Positions 1-11,338 of a stretch of DNA of 64,000 nucleotides are shown piece after piece. Under the pieces are notes generated by a model. The model saw nothing but the letters and a program-made list of their open reading frames with translations. It was not told the DNA's origin and did not search any database. Each line of letters starts with the position of its first letter. Position 1 is the first letter of the stretch. This DNA is from Leucaena leucocephala. Its lineage: Eukaryota; Streptophyta; Magnoliopsida; Fabales; Fabaceae. The DNA lies in contig CM073551.1 in NCBI GenBank assembly GCA_037074615.1, positions 14,755,750 through 14,819,749 of the forward strand. Reading direction: 5' to 3'. A program made the position numbers and the translations under genes.

Positions 1-902
1 AAGACGCATCATCCTGTATTTTCTCACCTAGATCTGAAATCTAGCATATCCGGTATGAATTTTTATAACTTTTGGACGATCAGTCTATTTCTGGCTATCT
101 GGAGTCTTCAAAAATTCCTGTATTAAGCCAGATTACCGAGCGTCCCTTCCTCTCTCTACCGGTGAAATCTGGGACTGAAATGCCGTCGGACAGTCCAAAC
201 CAATTTCGGCCTGACTTTCTTTAATTACACTTTAGCCCCAAGAAACTTTTCTTCTTTTCATTTAAGTCCCTTTTTATTTGGCTAAAATTACACTTAAGGA
301 CCCCACCTTTTTGTCCTTAAACTTTCCATAATTCTTTCATACTCATAGAGACCTCGTATGCACATTTCACAGTTGAGTGAAATGATCAGCATAATTTTCT
401 CTATTTTCTGGCAAAATATGGTACTCATCGGCTACCAGCCCGATCTTTCCCATAATTATGATTTTGCCCCTACATTCTCTTTCTGGCATCTATTCTCATC
501 TTCTTATCCTTCATCTTAAGTTCTAGAAATTCTCTTTCAATAACTCATCCCCTAAACTCTTCGGGAGTCATCGTTAATTGAAAAGCTCGACAACCCGCCC
601 ATATCAGGTTATCTTACACAGGAGCCAGCCCATATCAAGCTACCTGCAGAATTCCTAGGCTTAAGACTTAGGATATTCCTCACATTCCTCATTTTGAACC
701 TAGGTGAACTGTCCCGATTCTGTAGGTTAAAGACTTAACTCATCTTTAAATCCTAAAGGACTTAGCTCATCCCTCGGATTCCTACAAAATACAGGTAAGT
801 GATCCGCCCATATCAGATTACTACCCTGGGACTACGGTTTTAGCAGCCTGCCCATATCAGACTACTTCCCAGTTCTCCTAGACCAAAAATTGGGATGTTA
901 CA
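1..902 (-). mobile_element. Family A LTR (copy A1), cut by the window edge
   Basis: This is the 5' part of a family A LTR lying on the minus strand; the rest is outside the window. Its inner end reads GGGATGTTACA, the reverse complement of the family start TGTAACATCCC. It matches 21650-22321 (A3), 29640-30096 (A5) and the reverse complement of 48476-49400 (A7). Four copies of a CCCATATCAG-type repeat lie at about 595-608, 624-639, 801-818 and 847-862. The LTR abuts CACTA sequence at 903, so it probably inserted into that element. The second target duplication is not visible. Confidence 0.85.
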
Positions 903-1008
903 ACAACCGCTAGAAATGTCGTAAGAAATTTCTAGCAGTTGTCCCCAGAACCACTAGAAATGTCCATGGTTACTGAGAGGTCAGGAGATGTGGCAGGTGG
1001 CGATTCAC
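903..1008. repeat. CACTA subterminal motif cluster
   Basis: Short repeats of CCGCTAGAAATG and its inverse (ATTTCTAGC) are packed here at about 906-960. The same motif reappears past the Harbinger insertion at 5562-5586, just upstream of the TATA box, and in 11560-11880. Such arrays are typical binding sites for the CACTA TNPA-type protein; the binding role is inferred. Confidence 0.65.
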
Positions 1009-1011
1009 TTA

Positions 1012-1025
1012 GGCCATGTTTGGTA
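1012..1025 (+). repeat. Harbinger left terminal inverted repeat
   Basis: GGCCATGTTTGGTA directly follows the TTA duplication. The 180 bp inside it are rich in GGGATTGG repeats, which also occur in inverse form near the right end (CCCAATCC, 5498-5512). Confidence 0.92.
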
Positions 1026-2129
1026 CACAGCATTGAGGGCTTGGGATTGGCGCAGGGACAGGGAATGGGCTAAATTGGACTGTTTGATATGTAGCATTGG
1101 ATAAACCTTGAGATTGGGCAATACCATATAGGTGGGATTGGTTAATAGCACATAAGTGGGATTGGGCAATCCCACCTCCCTCCTGGTATTGAATTTTCAG
1201 TCATAGGATTGAAGTTTGTTAAGACAAAAATATCCCTGTAAATATAATTTTTAGACAAAGTTACCCTTGCCCAAGATTTATCTATCCTTCTTGTTCATTC
1301 CTATCTTTGCTCTATGTCTCACTAGGGTTCTCGCAAGGAAGTCGATCGCTATTCATTGCTGTCTATCTCGCAAGGACTCCGGTCACTCTTCATCGCTATC
1401 GGTGAGAAGAACTGTTTGGTTTATCTAATTAATCTATAGTTTATCTGTACCTTTATCTTCGATTTATCTATATCTTTATCTCTATTTTGGAATACCTCTT
1501 CATCGCTCTCTCTTTCTCGCAAGTATATGCTGTGAAAATTGATGGACGCAAGTATAAGGCTAAGTCTAAGATACAATTAACGAGATGAAATCTGTATCAT
1601 TTGAATATCATATATTTTATATTATATTTATGCCTTTTAAAATTTCTTAAGAAGTCATTCATAAAATAGAAAATCTTTAATTCATTAGAGAAGTTTTCAT
1701 CAGCTTCTTTTTTTCCAGCAACTTTTATCGCCACTTATGTTCATAACATTCTATTCAAAACTGTCCCCAATTGTATTCTACCCGTGAAATTGTATTATGT
1801 TCAAAACTTTGATCGCCACTCATGTTGTCTTCTACATGCTACATAATTTTATTCTGTTCATAACACTGTCGCTGACATATTCCTTTGAAAGCTTTACGTA
1901 ACAGAATTGTTTTCTACCCAGTTTAGAGAATACTTGACTTTACTTTAGAGAATACTTATATTTCAACTTAATATTTATATATTTGAACTTAACATTCTGT
2001 CGATGACGTATTACTTGACTTTACTTTAGAGAATACTTATATTTGTACATAATTATAATTGGTTACATAGTTATGACACTCTCTGAAGAAAAGAAAGAAC
2101 TGTTACGTTTGTTGCTTTTGTGGGTGATC
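1026..2129. other. Harbinger left non-coding region
   Basis: This region contains the GGGATTGG-rich subterminal block (to about 1200), then AT-rich sequence with several 'actttagagaatactt' repeats near 1920-2040. I see no further gene in it. It should hold the promoter of the transposase, but no TATA box stands out. Confidence 0.5.
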
Positions 2130-3342
2130 ATGGCCGAGACAATACGGGGTTTTATATGTGAACTTATGACTGTCATAGTAAGGAGATGACAAATAAGGTA
2201 CATTCCTTATAAGATGGATTTTGTTGCTAAAAGATATTATTTAAAGAGAATGGTGTATAGTAGTGATGTAATATGTTGCAACCTACTTAGAATGAATAGG
2301 AGAACATTTGATAATTTGTGTTGCATGCTAAGGGATATAGGTGGTCTTAGACCTAGTAAGAATATACTTATAGATGAGCAAGTTGCAATATTTTTACACA
2401 TTAGCATATTATGTGAAGAATAGAGTTATACAATATAACTTTAGTAGATCTGTAGAAACTGTTAGTAGGTATTTCAATGTTGTACTTAATAGCATGATGA
2501 GACTTGGAGATATGTTGTGGAAGAAACTAGAGCCTGTGCTAGAATACTTAACTGATGATAAGTGAAAGTGGTTCAAGGTAGATATATATGTCTTTTATTC
2601 ATTAATATTGTTAATATATGGAAAATTTTTAATTTTTAAACTTATATTCATGTTTTATGTGTTATAGCGATGTTTAGGGACATTGGATGGAACTCACATT
2701 AAGTTAAGAGTTCATTCCATCGACAAAGCCAGATACTGAAATAGGAAATAAGAGATCACGAAAAATATGCTAGGAGTTTGCTCACAAGATAGGAACCTCA
2801 TATATGTTTTGCCTGGATGGGAAGGATCTGTAACAGATGGTTGAGTTCTTCGTGATGCTATTAGTAGGAGGAATGGATTGAGAGTTCCATAAGGAAACTA
2901 TGATTTGGTTGATGCTGGGTAAACTAATTGTGAGGGATTTCTTGCACCATACAGAGGATAAAGATATCACTTAAGTGAATGGAGAGAGGGGCGACGTCCT
3001 AGAAGTACATGAGAGTACTTTAACATTAGACATTCTTCAGCAAGAAATGTCATTGAGAGGTGCTTTAGAATTCTCAAGTTAAGATGGGCTATTCTAAGAA
3101 GCCCATCATTTTATCCCATTAGGACACATAATCGAGTAATCATTGCTTGTTGCCTCTTGAACAATTTAATTTGTCAAGATGGTGCATATCCTTTGGAAGA
3201 TGAATTTGAAGAAATTGAAGTTAATGCAGGTGGGATGGAGAACCCCTTGATACAAATCATATATTCATTTGATGAGTGGGCTGCCTTTAGGAAAAATCTA
3301 GCCAATGAAATATTTAATACTTTTACTGCTAATAGGGCCTAA
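2130..3342 (+). pseudogene. PIF/Harbinger DDE transposase, broken
   Basis: This encodes the element's nuclease (plant HARBI1/ALP1-like), which cuts and rejoins DNA at TTA targets. The N-terminal part reads MNRRTFDNLCCMLRDIGGLR, typical of the family, from a probable start at 2130. A frame change near 2400 leads to YYVKNRVIQYNFSRS. A likely intron runs from 2578 (AAG/GTAGAT) to 2667 (GTTATAG), after which CLGTLDGTH follows. All three catalytic acidic residues are still encoded: Asp in LDGTH (2686), Asp in LVDAG (2911) and Glu in NVIERCF (3055). At least six in-frame stops follow the intron, several consistent with C-to-T decay. The C-terminus, LEDEFEEIEVN onward, is open from 3157 to the stop at 3342. 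The gene cannot make an active protein. Confidence 0.93.
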
Positions 3343-3564
3343 GAGTTATTTAATTTGGTAGTTGTTTGTTTTAATTTGTGACTATATCTCAATATATGTT
3401 ATATGTACTATTGTAACTTTATGTCATTTTATTGTAATTTGAGAGTTATCATATGTCTTGTGGTATTTCATTCCAATGAAATTTTTAGTATTATACTAAC
3501 TTCATGTGAGTTCCAAACATATTTTTTGTCTTATAGTTGACTAACTATGTTAGAAAAATTTGGG

Positions 3565-4030
3565 AGGCGGATAAGCATCTGTGGACAGCGGAAGAGGATG
3601 AACTACTAATCCATTGCATAATGTTACTACATGATAAGGGTGAACTTATCTGTGAGGGTGGTCTTAGGCCCCGAGTCTTGAATTAGTTAAAGGAGATGCT
3701 TCATTGTCTAATACCTGGATGTATGTTGAAGGCTTCATGATGATGTATTACTAATTGGCATTGAGAAAGTTGCTAATGGCCTATCTCAAGGGATTAGAGA
3801 TGCAAGTGAGCTTCTTGGAATACATATTGACAGGTTTGAACAAGAGAAGTGCATAGATGGGATGAAGGAGTCTCTGTATGGTGAGCTGATGAAAGTTGAA
3901 GGACTTTCACATCAAGAACGTCTTTCTGTAGACATCAAGATAATTTTTGTGGAAAGCCTACTGATTAGATTCTTTACCCTACCTCAGGAGGGAAAGGCAG
4001 ATGTGGTTCACCATATCATATTATAGGCTA
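3565..4030 (+). pseudogene. Harbinger MYB/SANT-like accessory protein, broken
   Basis: This is the second Harbinger gene, whose product helps bring the transposase to the element ends in related systems. The SANT-like start reads LWTAEEDELLIHC and continues to a GGLRPRVL block and LKEMLHCLIPGC, close to plant 'L10-interacting MYB domain-containing' proteins (recalled, not searched). A stop interrupts it near 3687 and the frame changes before KVANGLSQGIRDASELLGI. The C-terminal part resembles the IDRFEQEK and LSVDIKIIFVESL portions of the family. It lies 220 bp downstream of the transposase on the same strand. The exact start is unclear because the first exon seems lost. Confidence 0.75.
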
Positions 4031-5530
4031 TGATTTGCGTGATTGGATACTTATATTTTGATTAGTATTTTGGTTAAGACATTCTCTATTTTGATAGTAT
4101 TTTGTTTATAAAGGCCCTTATTTAAATGAATGTTTGTTTAAGATTCTACTTGTTTAAGACATTCCTTATTTTGTTTAATGAAGGATTGTAGTTTGTCTTG
4201 ACTATCTTATACAAACTCCTTTAGTTGATTTCATGAGCTAGTTGGTTTCATCTTAACTGATCATTTTTGGTTTCCTGCATCATTAATAAACAACGCTAAC
4301 CTCTTAGTGAATTATAATGCAAGAGTTTGGGACCCTCAATCTCTTCTTATTCTTTCAAGTGTAAAGGCCCTTTTTAGAGTAAACTCTTATTCTGTCACCT
4401 GGTGTGCGCTCTTGTTTTCATGTTCTCAATAATGGCATTGTGGATGATCAGTAGCAGAAAGATCCACCTTGACAAGCACAAAGTCCAAATCACAACTGCT
4501 GCTTTTTTGAAACAAGTCAAATGATACTTTTGGAATTAAATATCTTTAAAGCAGTTAAGTACTTCTTTATATGTAAATTCATGTTGTTAAATACCGTGGT
4601 TACATCAAATACACTCACAATCCCAAATAAAATAACTCAAAACTTTAACCTATGATTAAGTTCTATGTATAAGTATACCTCCAAGATTTTATCAACAGTT
4701 GAAATACAACAAAACAACACAAAAAGGTTCTTCTACATAAATAATAGGCCATGGAAATCAATACAATTATTGCTCAACCAAATGGAAAATTATTTATAAA
4801 TAGAAGAAACAATAGACTAACAACTATTGAAGCAAAGAAAGGAGAAACACAGAGAGCATCAATATTAGATTCTAGACTGTGAACCTGAACATATTCAAGA
4901 TATTTCATTATGTAGAATCATGGAAATGTCAAACTATCACTACCAGCATCTTTCCTACATGTGAAAGAACAAAGAAATTATGATTCCATAGAGATGGAAA
5001 ACCAATGCATTTCCCTTTCTAAACTAAAGAGATACCCTCATTGAGCATGATGTTATCGGGCAACTCTCCATAAGCCTTCAGTGGCCCATCTCATCGGGCA
5101 TGCACTTGACAATTACATCCGCCTTGTCATCCTAGTACTCCTAGAGGCATATAAGGATTATATCACCGCCGACGATCCAGACTTCTTAGTTCCATTCGAT
5201 GCACATGGCCTTGTATCAGCTGTTGTCGAGTAAGTGGACCACTAGAGCATACTCATGGTCTTCTTCTTTAAAGGTGAGCTTTCTCTTCTAATCGTCTTCC
5301 TTAAAGAGCTTACTCCTGGCCGTTCTTTCCCCTTTTTCTGTTCTTCCCTCTACACAGGAATGCCCTAGGTTTCAATTCTCAAATAGGTTGTTTGTGTCTT
5401 TTTATAATTCATATCTGATTAAACAATAAATATGATATAATTATCCTTACTAACTATTACCATGTAACAAATGTTATTTTAAAGGACCATTCTCACTCCC
5501 AATCCCAATCCATCAAATTCTAGTATTGCA
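4031..5530. other. Harbinger right non-coding region
   Basis: About 1.5 kb between the accessory gene and the right TIR. It is AT-rich and without a convincing ORF on either strand. Only the right subterminal block (5490-5530), which mirrors the left GGGATTGG repeats, can be assigned. Confidence 0.5.
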
Positions 5531-5544
5531 TACCAAACGTGACC
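5531..5544 (-). repeat. Harbinger right terminal inverted repeat
   Basis: TACCAAACGTGACC is the inverse of the left end with two mismatches and is followed by the second TTA at 5545-5547. Confidence 0.92.
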
Positions 5545-5583
5545 TTAGGGTTTGCATTTTCTAGCGGTTTTGGGGACAACCGC

Positions 5584-5596
5584 TATATATAAATAG
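5584..5596 (+). promoter_or_regulatory. TATA box of the CACTA Transposase_24-like gene
   Basis: TATATATAAATAG lies just after a CCGCTAGAAAT-type motif. About 120 bp downstream is a good splice donor (AAG/GTAAGAA, intron from about 5703) with acceptor TATTATCAG at about 5834. The next ATG (5836) opens the coding frame. This fits a 5'-UTR intron. Confidence 0.6.
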
Positions 5597-5961
5597 TGCC
5601 ACCCTATTTTTACACTTTTGGCGAGTTGTGAGGTGAAGCTCTGCCGAATTCTCTACACAAATCATATTTGGATCTGGATCTACAGAGTACTTTACATTTC
5701 AAGGTAAGAATATAAATTTAACTCTCAATTTTTTTGAAGTTATTTCTTATTTTATTTATTTATTGTATTTCTGAAATTATTATTATTTAATATTATTTAT
5801 ATTGTTTATATCAATTGTTGTTTGATATTATCAGGATGAGTCATCGACCCAGGAAGGAGCCAGTTAATCCTGACACACCCAGCAAGGATACTTTTTCTAG
5901 GGGTTTTACTAGTCCTGGGCTAGATATCAGCACAATCAACTACGATCTTAGCAAGGAGGGG

Positions 5962-7691
5962 TGTTAGATTCTATATGTTTTAATGATATCAAAATAGTAT
6001 AAAGAATTAAGTTTAATGATGTGAAAAGTGTTTTTAAAGTGATGAAAAATGTGTTTTTAATCATAAAGTTTTAAAAGAAAAGAAGAAGGAGTTAATCGAT
6101 TAATGATATTTAATCGATTAGTTAATGGATTAATATCAATTAATCGATTGGTTATTAGATTAATGTAAATGCAGCATTCTATTTTATAAAAGAAAATCAA
6201 TTAATCGATTAGTTAATTGATTAATGAGTGACCATTAATCGATTAATGTCGAGAGCTTGCCTTCTGGAATTGAGTTGTTAAACCAATTAATCGATTGGTT
6301 AACCGATTAATCTATTGAAAACATATTTTCTCTTGAACAAAAATATTACTATTAATCGATTAATTTATATTAATATGTTAACTGTTCGATTAATCAGTGA
6401 AGTATCAAACATGTGAAATTCAAATATAAACTTATTAATCGATTGGTTAATCGATTAATTAACATTAACAGATTAACTGTTCAATTAATTTGTATGAAAT
6501 ATTTTTTGATTCAATTCATACAGACAAATTAATCGACTAGGCATTCGATTAACTTCAAAAACTTCACAAAATTTGAATACCTCTATGTTTAAGCTAAAAA
6601 TTGATTTCATATCTTTATAAATTACATATGATTGATTTAAGTGACAATATGCTTATGTTTCTCATTAATCTTCATGATAAACCTTTTGAGAAACTTGTAT
6701 TTATAAAAGTAATCGATTGGGTAATCGATTAATATAGCATAATCTTTGAAAACAAGCAAAATCTTTATTTGATCTTGAAGTATTTATAATTGAATTAATT
6801 TTATACACTTGATCATTGATTGAAATATCAAACATGAATTTATCTAATTGAAAATGCATCATTCTACTATTATTCTTGTTGTAATTGATTTTGTACGGAC
6901 ATAATTTCATTTCATTAAATCTTCACTTTAAATATTTATCTACTAACGATTGAATCAAATGAAGTGTTTATAGGATTAAGAACAGAAGTTCATATTCAGT
7001 TGAGTTCAAAGCTAGAAATATGAATAGATTGAGATCAAAGCCAACATACTTTTAACAACAAAAAGGCATTTTGTGTTAGAAGACTCAACCGCCATAATGG
7101 CTAGTTCAACGGCCATATTTCCAACGGAAAGAAATCTCAATGGAAGAAAGCCTCAATAGGAAATTATGCTCAACGGTCACAAGATCAACTATAAATAGAA
7201 AATGTTTATCATTCACTCTATCAAAGAGAGTCTGAAATCCCTTTATTCTTTTCTTGTCCAAGAGCAAACCTTAGAATCAGGGGATTCAAGGTTGTGTTTT
7301 GCTCGTATCTATTTAAGGAGGAGTAGTGACACTAGAGTGTGATGTACCCTCAGGTTTAAGGTGGTTCTCAATTAGCTGTGAAAATTAAGGTTGTAAAATC
7401 TACCAAGGCCCATTATAATCTTGATAAATAGTGGATTATAAAAGCTCAGTGGGGAGCTAAGGATTGGACGTAGGTCAAGGAAAGACTGAACCAGGATAAA
7501 TCTCTTGTGCATCTTTCTCTCTTCCTTAACTCTTTAGAATTCTAGAAACTCCTTCAATTTCATATCAAAGTTTTTACAAATTGATTTGTTTCACTTATCA
7601 GACTTTCAAAGAGTTTCCAAAAGTTTTTAAAAGTCATCGATCACCCAATTCATCCCTTTTAGGTGATCCAGCCTATTTGCCTAATCTAACG
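5962..7691 (+). mobile_element. Family E solo LTR (Sirevirus-like)
   Basis: The LTR is 1730 bp, starts TGTTAGATT and ends AATCTAACG, the last base probably decayed from CA. The 5-bp duplication AGGGG flanks it (5957-5961 and 7692-7696). A TATAAATA box lies at 7190-7197. The end 'taggtgatccagcc' recalls the 'cttgggtgata' ends of the Sirevirus-like LTRs further right. Between about 6090 and 6730 it holds many copies of ATTAATCGATTAAT-type palindromes. No internal region accompanies it. It splits the CACTA Transposase_24-like gene. Confidence 0.85.
6090..6735. repeat. Array of ATTAATCGATTAAT palindromes
   Basis: More than a dozen full or partial copies of the palindrome core TTAATCGATTAA occur, often paired as 'attaatcgattggttaatcgattaat'. 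They lie in the upstream half of LTR E, before its TATA box. Palindrome clusters are known from Sirevirus LTRs, which supports the family placement. Confidence 0.8.
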
Positions 7692-8834
7692 AGGGGATCT
7701 TAAGCTTTATGGCAGTTGAATCTCCTCATCATGATGAGTAGGCCCTGGAGAAGGAGGAGGAGGAGGATTAAGGGACTGAGCAGCCCTAAGAGGAGGATCA
7801 GCGGGCCCAAAATGAGCCACATCACGCTCCATGGTTCTAGACCAGCTTCTAGGTGGAGTTCGAAGGTAACTATTTTATTTATATAAAAAGTAGTTTATAT
7901 TTAATTCATATATAATTAATTTTTAAATTACATGTTGCAGAGTCCCAGGGCATAGGTCCAACAGGAGGTTCAATGTTAAAGAGCTCTCCATGATTACCAG
8001 CGGACGTGTGCTCCCTCTGCTGAATGATTTAAGCCAACCGCCTAGGGAAGGGAGCCAACCATATTGTAAGTAGTAAGACTAGTCGGTATATAGTGGACCT
8101 TGTTGCCCATTCATGCGAAGGACAGGAAGAAGGTCGAAGCATGGGATAAGGATGCAGCTTGGGATATGATAATATATTTTTATTTTAATTAATTATTTAT
8201 TTAATTAATATATAATCTATATTAATATAGATTTTTAGATAGATTTAATATAGATTATATATAATCTATATAATGTACATAATCTATATAATGAATAAAA
8301 GTTTGACATTTATTTATTTATAGGGCAAATTTATAGTGGGAGAGAAGTTGAAGGAGGATACCCTTAAGAGGATAGGGGCAGTATAGAAGAACCAGAGGGG
8401 CGATCTGTGGCATGAGACGAATGGCAACGAGATGATGGCATTGTAGGATATTCTGGAAGATTTACCCAATAGAGTCCCGAAGTAAGATTGGGCCACTATG
8501 TCTACTTGAGGATCTCGCTTGAGTATCACGTACATATGATATTAATATTATTGATTTAAATATAAATTTTTTGAATTTTTATTAATATTATTATATTTTG
8601 TTTTAGGCCCTCTCCCAAAGAAATGTGGCAGCGTTAGGTAGCAAACAGTGCTCCATAGGGTGGGGCCCAGGAGCTTCATTGTCACCTACGATAAAATAAT
8701 AAGTATATTAAAATAATTTATACATTGTGTTTATGCATATAATTTGTAAATAATTACTTTTTCCATTTAGTCTACAGAGAGCAATGTTATGATAGGAGTG
8801 GGGGCTCACTCCTATGTATAGTGAGATATGGCCT

Positions 8835-10771
8835 TGTTGGAGATTGTGCCCTAGGGGCCAATCATTACCTTATGAACATTGTTGATTTATGAATTTCTTA
8901 ATTATGTTATCATATTATTTGCATGTTTACTATGATGATAATCCTTGGATAACTCGTGATCTTATCCTAAATGTCCCTGGTCGATCATCTATGCGGGAGC
9001 AGAGATGAAATAAGACCAGTATGACTTTGAAGATATATAGAGATATAAGTCAAAGTCATAGGCACATGTAAAAGTACAGGGTGTCGGACCGACCAGCTAT
9101 GAGAGAGTTGCATGGGTTAAGTCATAAGCTTCTCTCATATATAAGCCATGTTACTATGCCCTTTGACCTGAGATCATCATGGATTCCTACATGATGAACG
9201 CTCAGCTTTGACCTAGTCAAAAGTCACTTTTGACCGAGTGATCATAAAGGCTATGTTCGGGCTTAGTGTTTCATGCGGAGGAATGTGAATGGTCAAGATG
9301 AAATTTGTCCCTCACATTCGTAGAGAGATATTACTGGGCCCCTCGATGAGTGAGTCTGAGAAATGTATGGCCATACTGGAATGGAAGGGTAGTTCCATTT
9401 CTATATTCAGACTACTCAGGGATCGAGAAAGTAACGGTCAGGAACAGGAGGATGACGTTCTGCATGCCTCATCCTTGACTGAAATATCGTGTGACAAAAG
9501 GTACGTGATATGGTTGTATGAAAGGTTACATCGTTTATCGATCCTCATATGTTTTGGGTAGTCGTAATGCCTTGCTAGAGACTGCTTACGACTTGTGGGT
9601 CAGTATAGTAACTAGCCCACTGCCAACTTCATATGGGCCTACAGGGTCGCACACAAAATAGCCCAATATGAGCTATGATGTCCAGATTCATTGAATCTAA
9701 GAGATGTCTAGATTCAATGAATAATCTAGGGTGGTTATATATATTATATATATAAATTAATATATATATTATATATAATATAAGAGATATTTCTAAGATT
9801 TAATTTATAAGGATAAATTAAATCTCTATCACTTTTGAATTTGAATTTAAATGGATATAATCTATTTGAATTTAAAATTCAAATTGATAAGATATCTCAA
9901 ATTTGATTTATGAGAATAAATCAAATATAATTCCGTCTTATCTTTATTTTAAATTAAATAAATAGGTGAATTAAATCTGTGGGACGGATTTAATATAAAC
10001 CATATTTATTTAATTAGTTTCTTATTAAATTATGCAATATATGATATTGTATTAATTTCAGAATTAATATAAGATTAATTCTGAAACCCGGCCCAATAAG
10101 AAGCCCCATAGCATCCTATATATTTGACATTAGGAGCTAGGGTTAAACACAGACATCTCTACACATCTATACAGATGTGAGAAAAGGGGGCAGGGAGAGT
10201 GCAAAAGGTTTGCAGATAAGAAACTGCCGAAATAGAGATAGTGAGGACGGAACCTCTAGAAAGCCCTAGAGGGACAAGAGGCGCTAGCACGTCGTTCGTG
10301 ATTGGAACGCTGTTCGTGTGGATACCGGTAGAGGAAGCCGATCTGAGCTGTCGACTTCTTGCGATCAAGAAAAGAAACCAGACACGAAGACAGGTCGCGA
10401 CCTATTGACACTGAGGTCGCGACCATACGGGCATCTGAACGTCAGAAATCCGAAAAGAGGCTACAGGTCGCGACTAGCAGCTGAGGAGGTCGCGACTAAA
10501 AACTCCAGAGGCGACAGGTCACGACTAGAAGCAGAGGAGGTCGCGACTAACAACTCCAGAGGCTACAGGTCGCGACAAGAAGCTGAGTAGGTCGCGACTG
10601 AAAGTTCCAGAGGCGAAGAGTCGCGACTAGTGGACACTGAGGTCGCGACCAAAGCTTGAATACCGAAGGTAACACTCCTTTCTCCTTGACTTAAACACAT
10701 TTGGTAGATCCTGGCTGGGAATGGAAAAATTTTAAAATTAATTTCTGCTGCGTGTCTTCCAATTCCCTACA
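8835..10771 (+). mobile_element. Family C solo LTR (copy C1)
   Basis: The LTR is 1937 bp, starts TGTTGGAGATTGTGCCC and ends TTCCAATTCCCTACA. The duplication GGCCT flanks it at 8830-8834 and 10772-10776. It matches C2, C3 and C4 over most of its length. Large parts are AT-rich imperfect palindromes (9735-10080). A cluster of ten GTCGCGAC motifs lies near the 3' end. No coding domain is present, so the superfamily is uncertain; TG/CA ends and 5-bp duplications show it is an LTR. It interrupts the CACTA Transposase_24-like gene. Confidence 0.9.
10394..10649. repeat. GTCGCGAC array with 51-bp minisatellite (C1)
   Basis: Ten motifs (nine exact, one GTCACGAC) start at 10394, 10416, 10467, 10489, 10518, 10540, 10569, 10591, 10620 and 10642. 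Spacing alternates 22 and 29 bp, with one 51-bp gap. Three 51-bp units are clear: 10459-10509, 10510-10560 and 10561-10611. Sister copy C2 has fewer units. The unit length is a multiple of three, which leaves a frame open through the repeat, but I see no reason to call it a gene. Confidence 0.93.
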
Positions 10772-11338
10772 GGCCTTACCTTTACATGCCGCAAGACGGG
10801 ACTCCTCCGTCAGCTGAGGTTTAGGAGATGACGGTATGTAATTAATTATATTGATTAATTAAATTATGATAGTTAAGTTTAAATATTCAATATTAATTAG
10901 CTTATGTTAATTTTGACAGCCTAGATGGCTCAGGTGAATACCGAGCTGCGAGAGTCATAGGGGTCCCACCTTGGATCCCAACACCTCGTAGGCTGGCCTA
11001 CCAGGTGGTGTTGGGCCTTCATAGATAGTAGGGACCTCTCAATCTATAACGGTATCCTATCAGAAAGTGTTGAGGAGGCCAGAGCACCTAAGGTGGACAA
11101 TCAGCTATGACAGGAGATCATCTGAGAAGTGGGGGACGAGATCAAGCGAGAAGTGCACGAGCAGATGCAGAACTAGCTCGACCTATTCCATACAGCCACT
11201 GTGGTCATACACGACCTAGTGAAGAGACTGGCTACATACCTATAGATATAGCTAATCCCTGGAGTGAGCATGCCCCAGTAGCCCACCTAGCCACCGTAAC
11301 CTGATCAGGATGACACTAATACTGGCCCACACAACTGA

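Larger units (their letters stand above)
1012..5544 (+). mobile_element. Complete PIF/Harbinger transposon with TIRs and TTA target duplication
   Basis: The element is 4533 bp. Its left end is GGCCATGTTTGGTA and its right end, read on the other strand, is GGTCACGTTTGGTA (12 of 14 match). It is flanked by TTA at 1009-1011 and 5545-5547, the 3-bp duplication expected of PIF/Harbinger. It carries both genes of the superfamily on the plus strand: a DDE transposase (2130-3342) and a MYB/SANT-like protein (about 3565-4030). Both are broken, so the element is not autonomous now. It sits in CACTA subterminal sequence and is therefore younger than that element. Confidence 0.95.
5835..11338 (+). pseudogene. 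CACTA Transposase_24-like (TNPA-type) gene, interrupted by two LTRs
   Basis: This is the second CACTA gene, probably the DNA-binding partner of TNP2. The frame starts MSHRPRKEPVNPDTPSKD at 5836 and runs to 5961, where LTR E interrupts it. It resumes at 7692 with an acidic stretch, then RRFNVKDLSMITSGRVLPLL after an intron (about 7866-7940). Further likely introns are 8530-8606, 8703-8770 and 10834-10919, with GT/AG ends; the one before 8323 has lost its GT donor. The block RNVAALGSKQ...GASLSPT resembles the 'KNKENR...GGSKSF' region of Transposase_24 proteins. LTR C1 splits it at 8835-10771. The last exon has coiled-coil-like VGDEIKREVHEQMQN and ends DQDDTNTGPHN with a stop at 11336. In-frame stops are present in several exons. 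The family call is moderate. Confidence 0.65.

Noticed and set aside
9289..9561. Open frame starting MVKMEFVPHIRREILLGPSM-like, repeated in C1, C2 and C3
   Set aside because: It is conserved because the LTR is; it is truncated differently in C3 and broken in C4, and no domain is recognised. It could be revisited if codon-level selection is found across many copies.
10318..10590. Open frame of 90 residues with a 17-residue repeat in LTR C1
   Set aside because: It is only the 51-bp minisatellite read in frame; related LTRs have broken or different frames.
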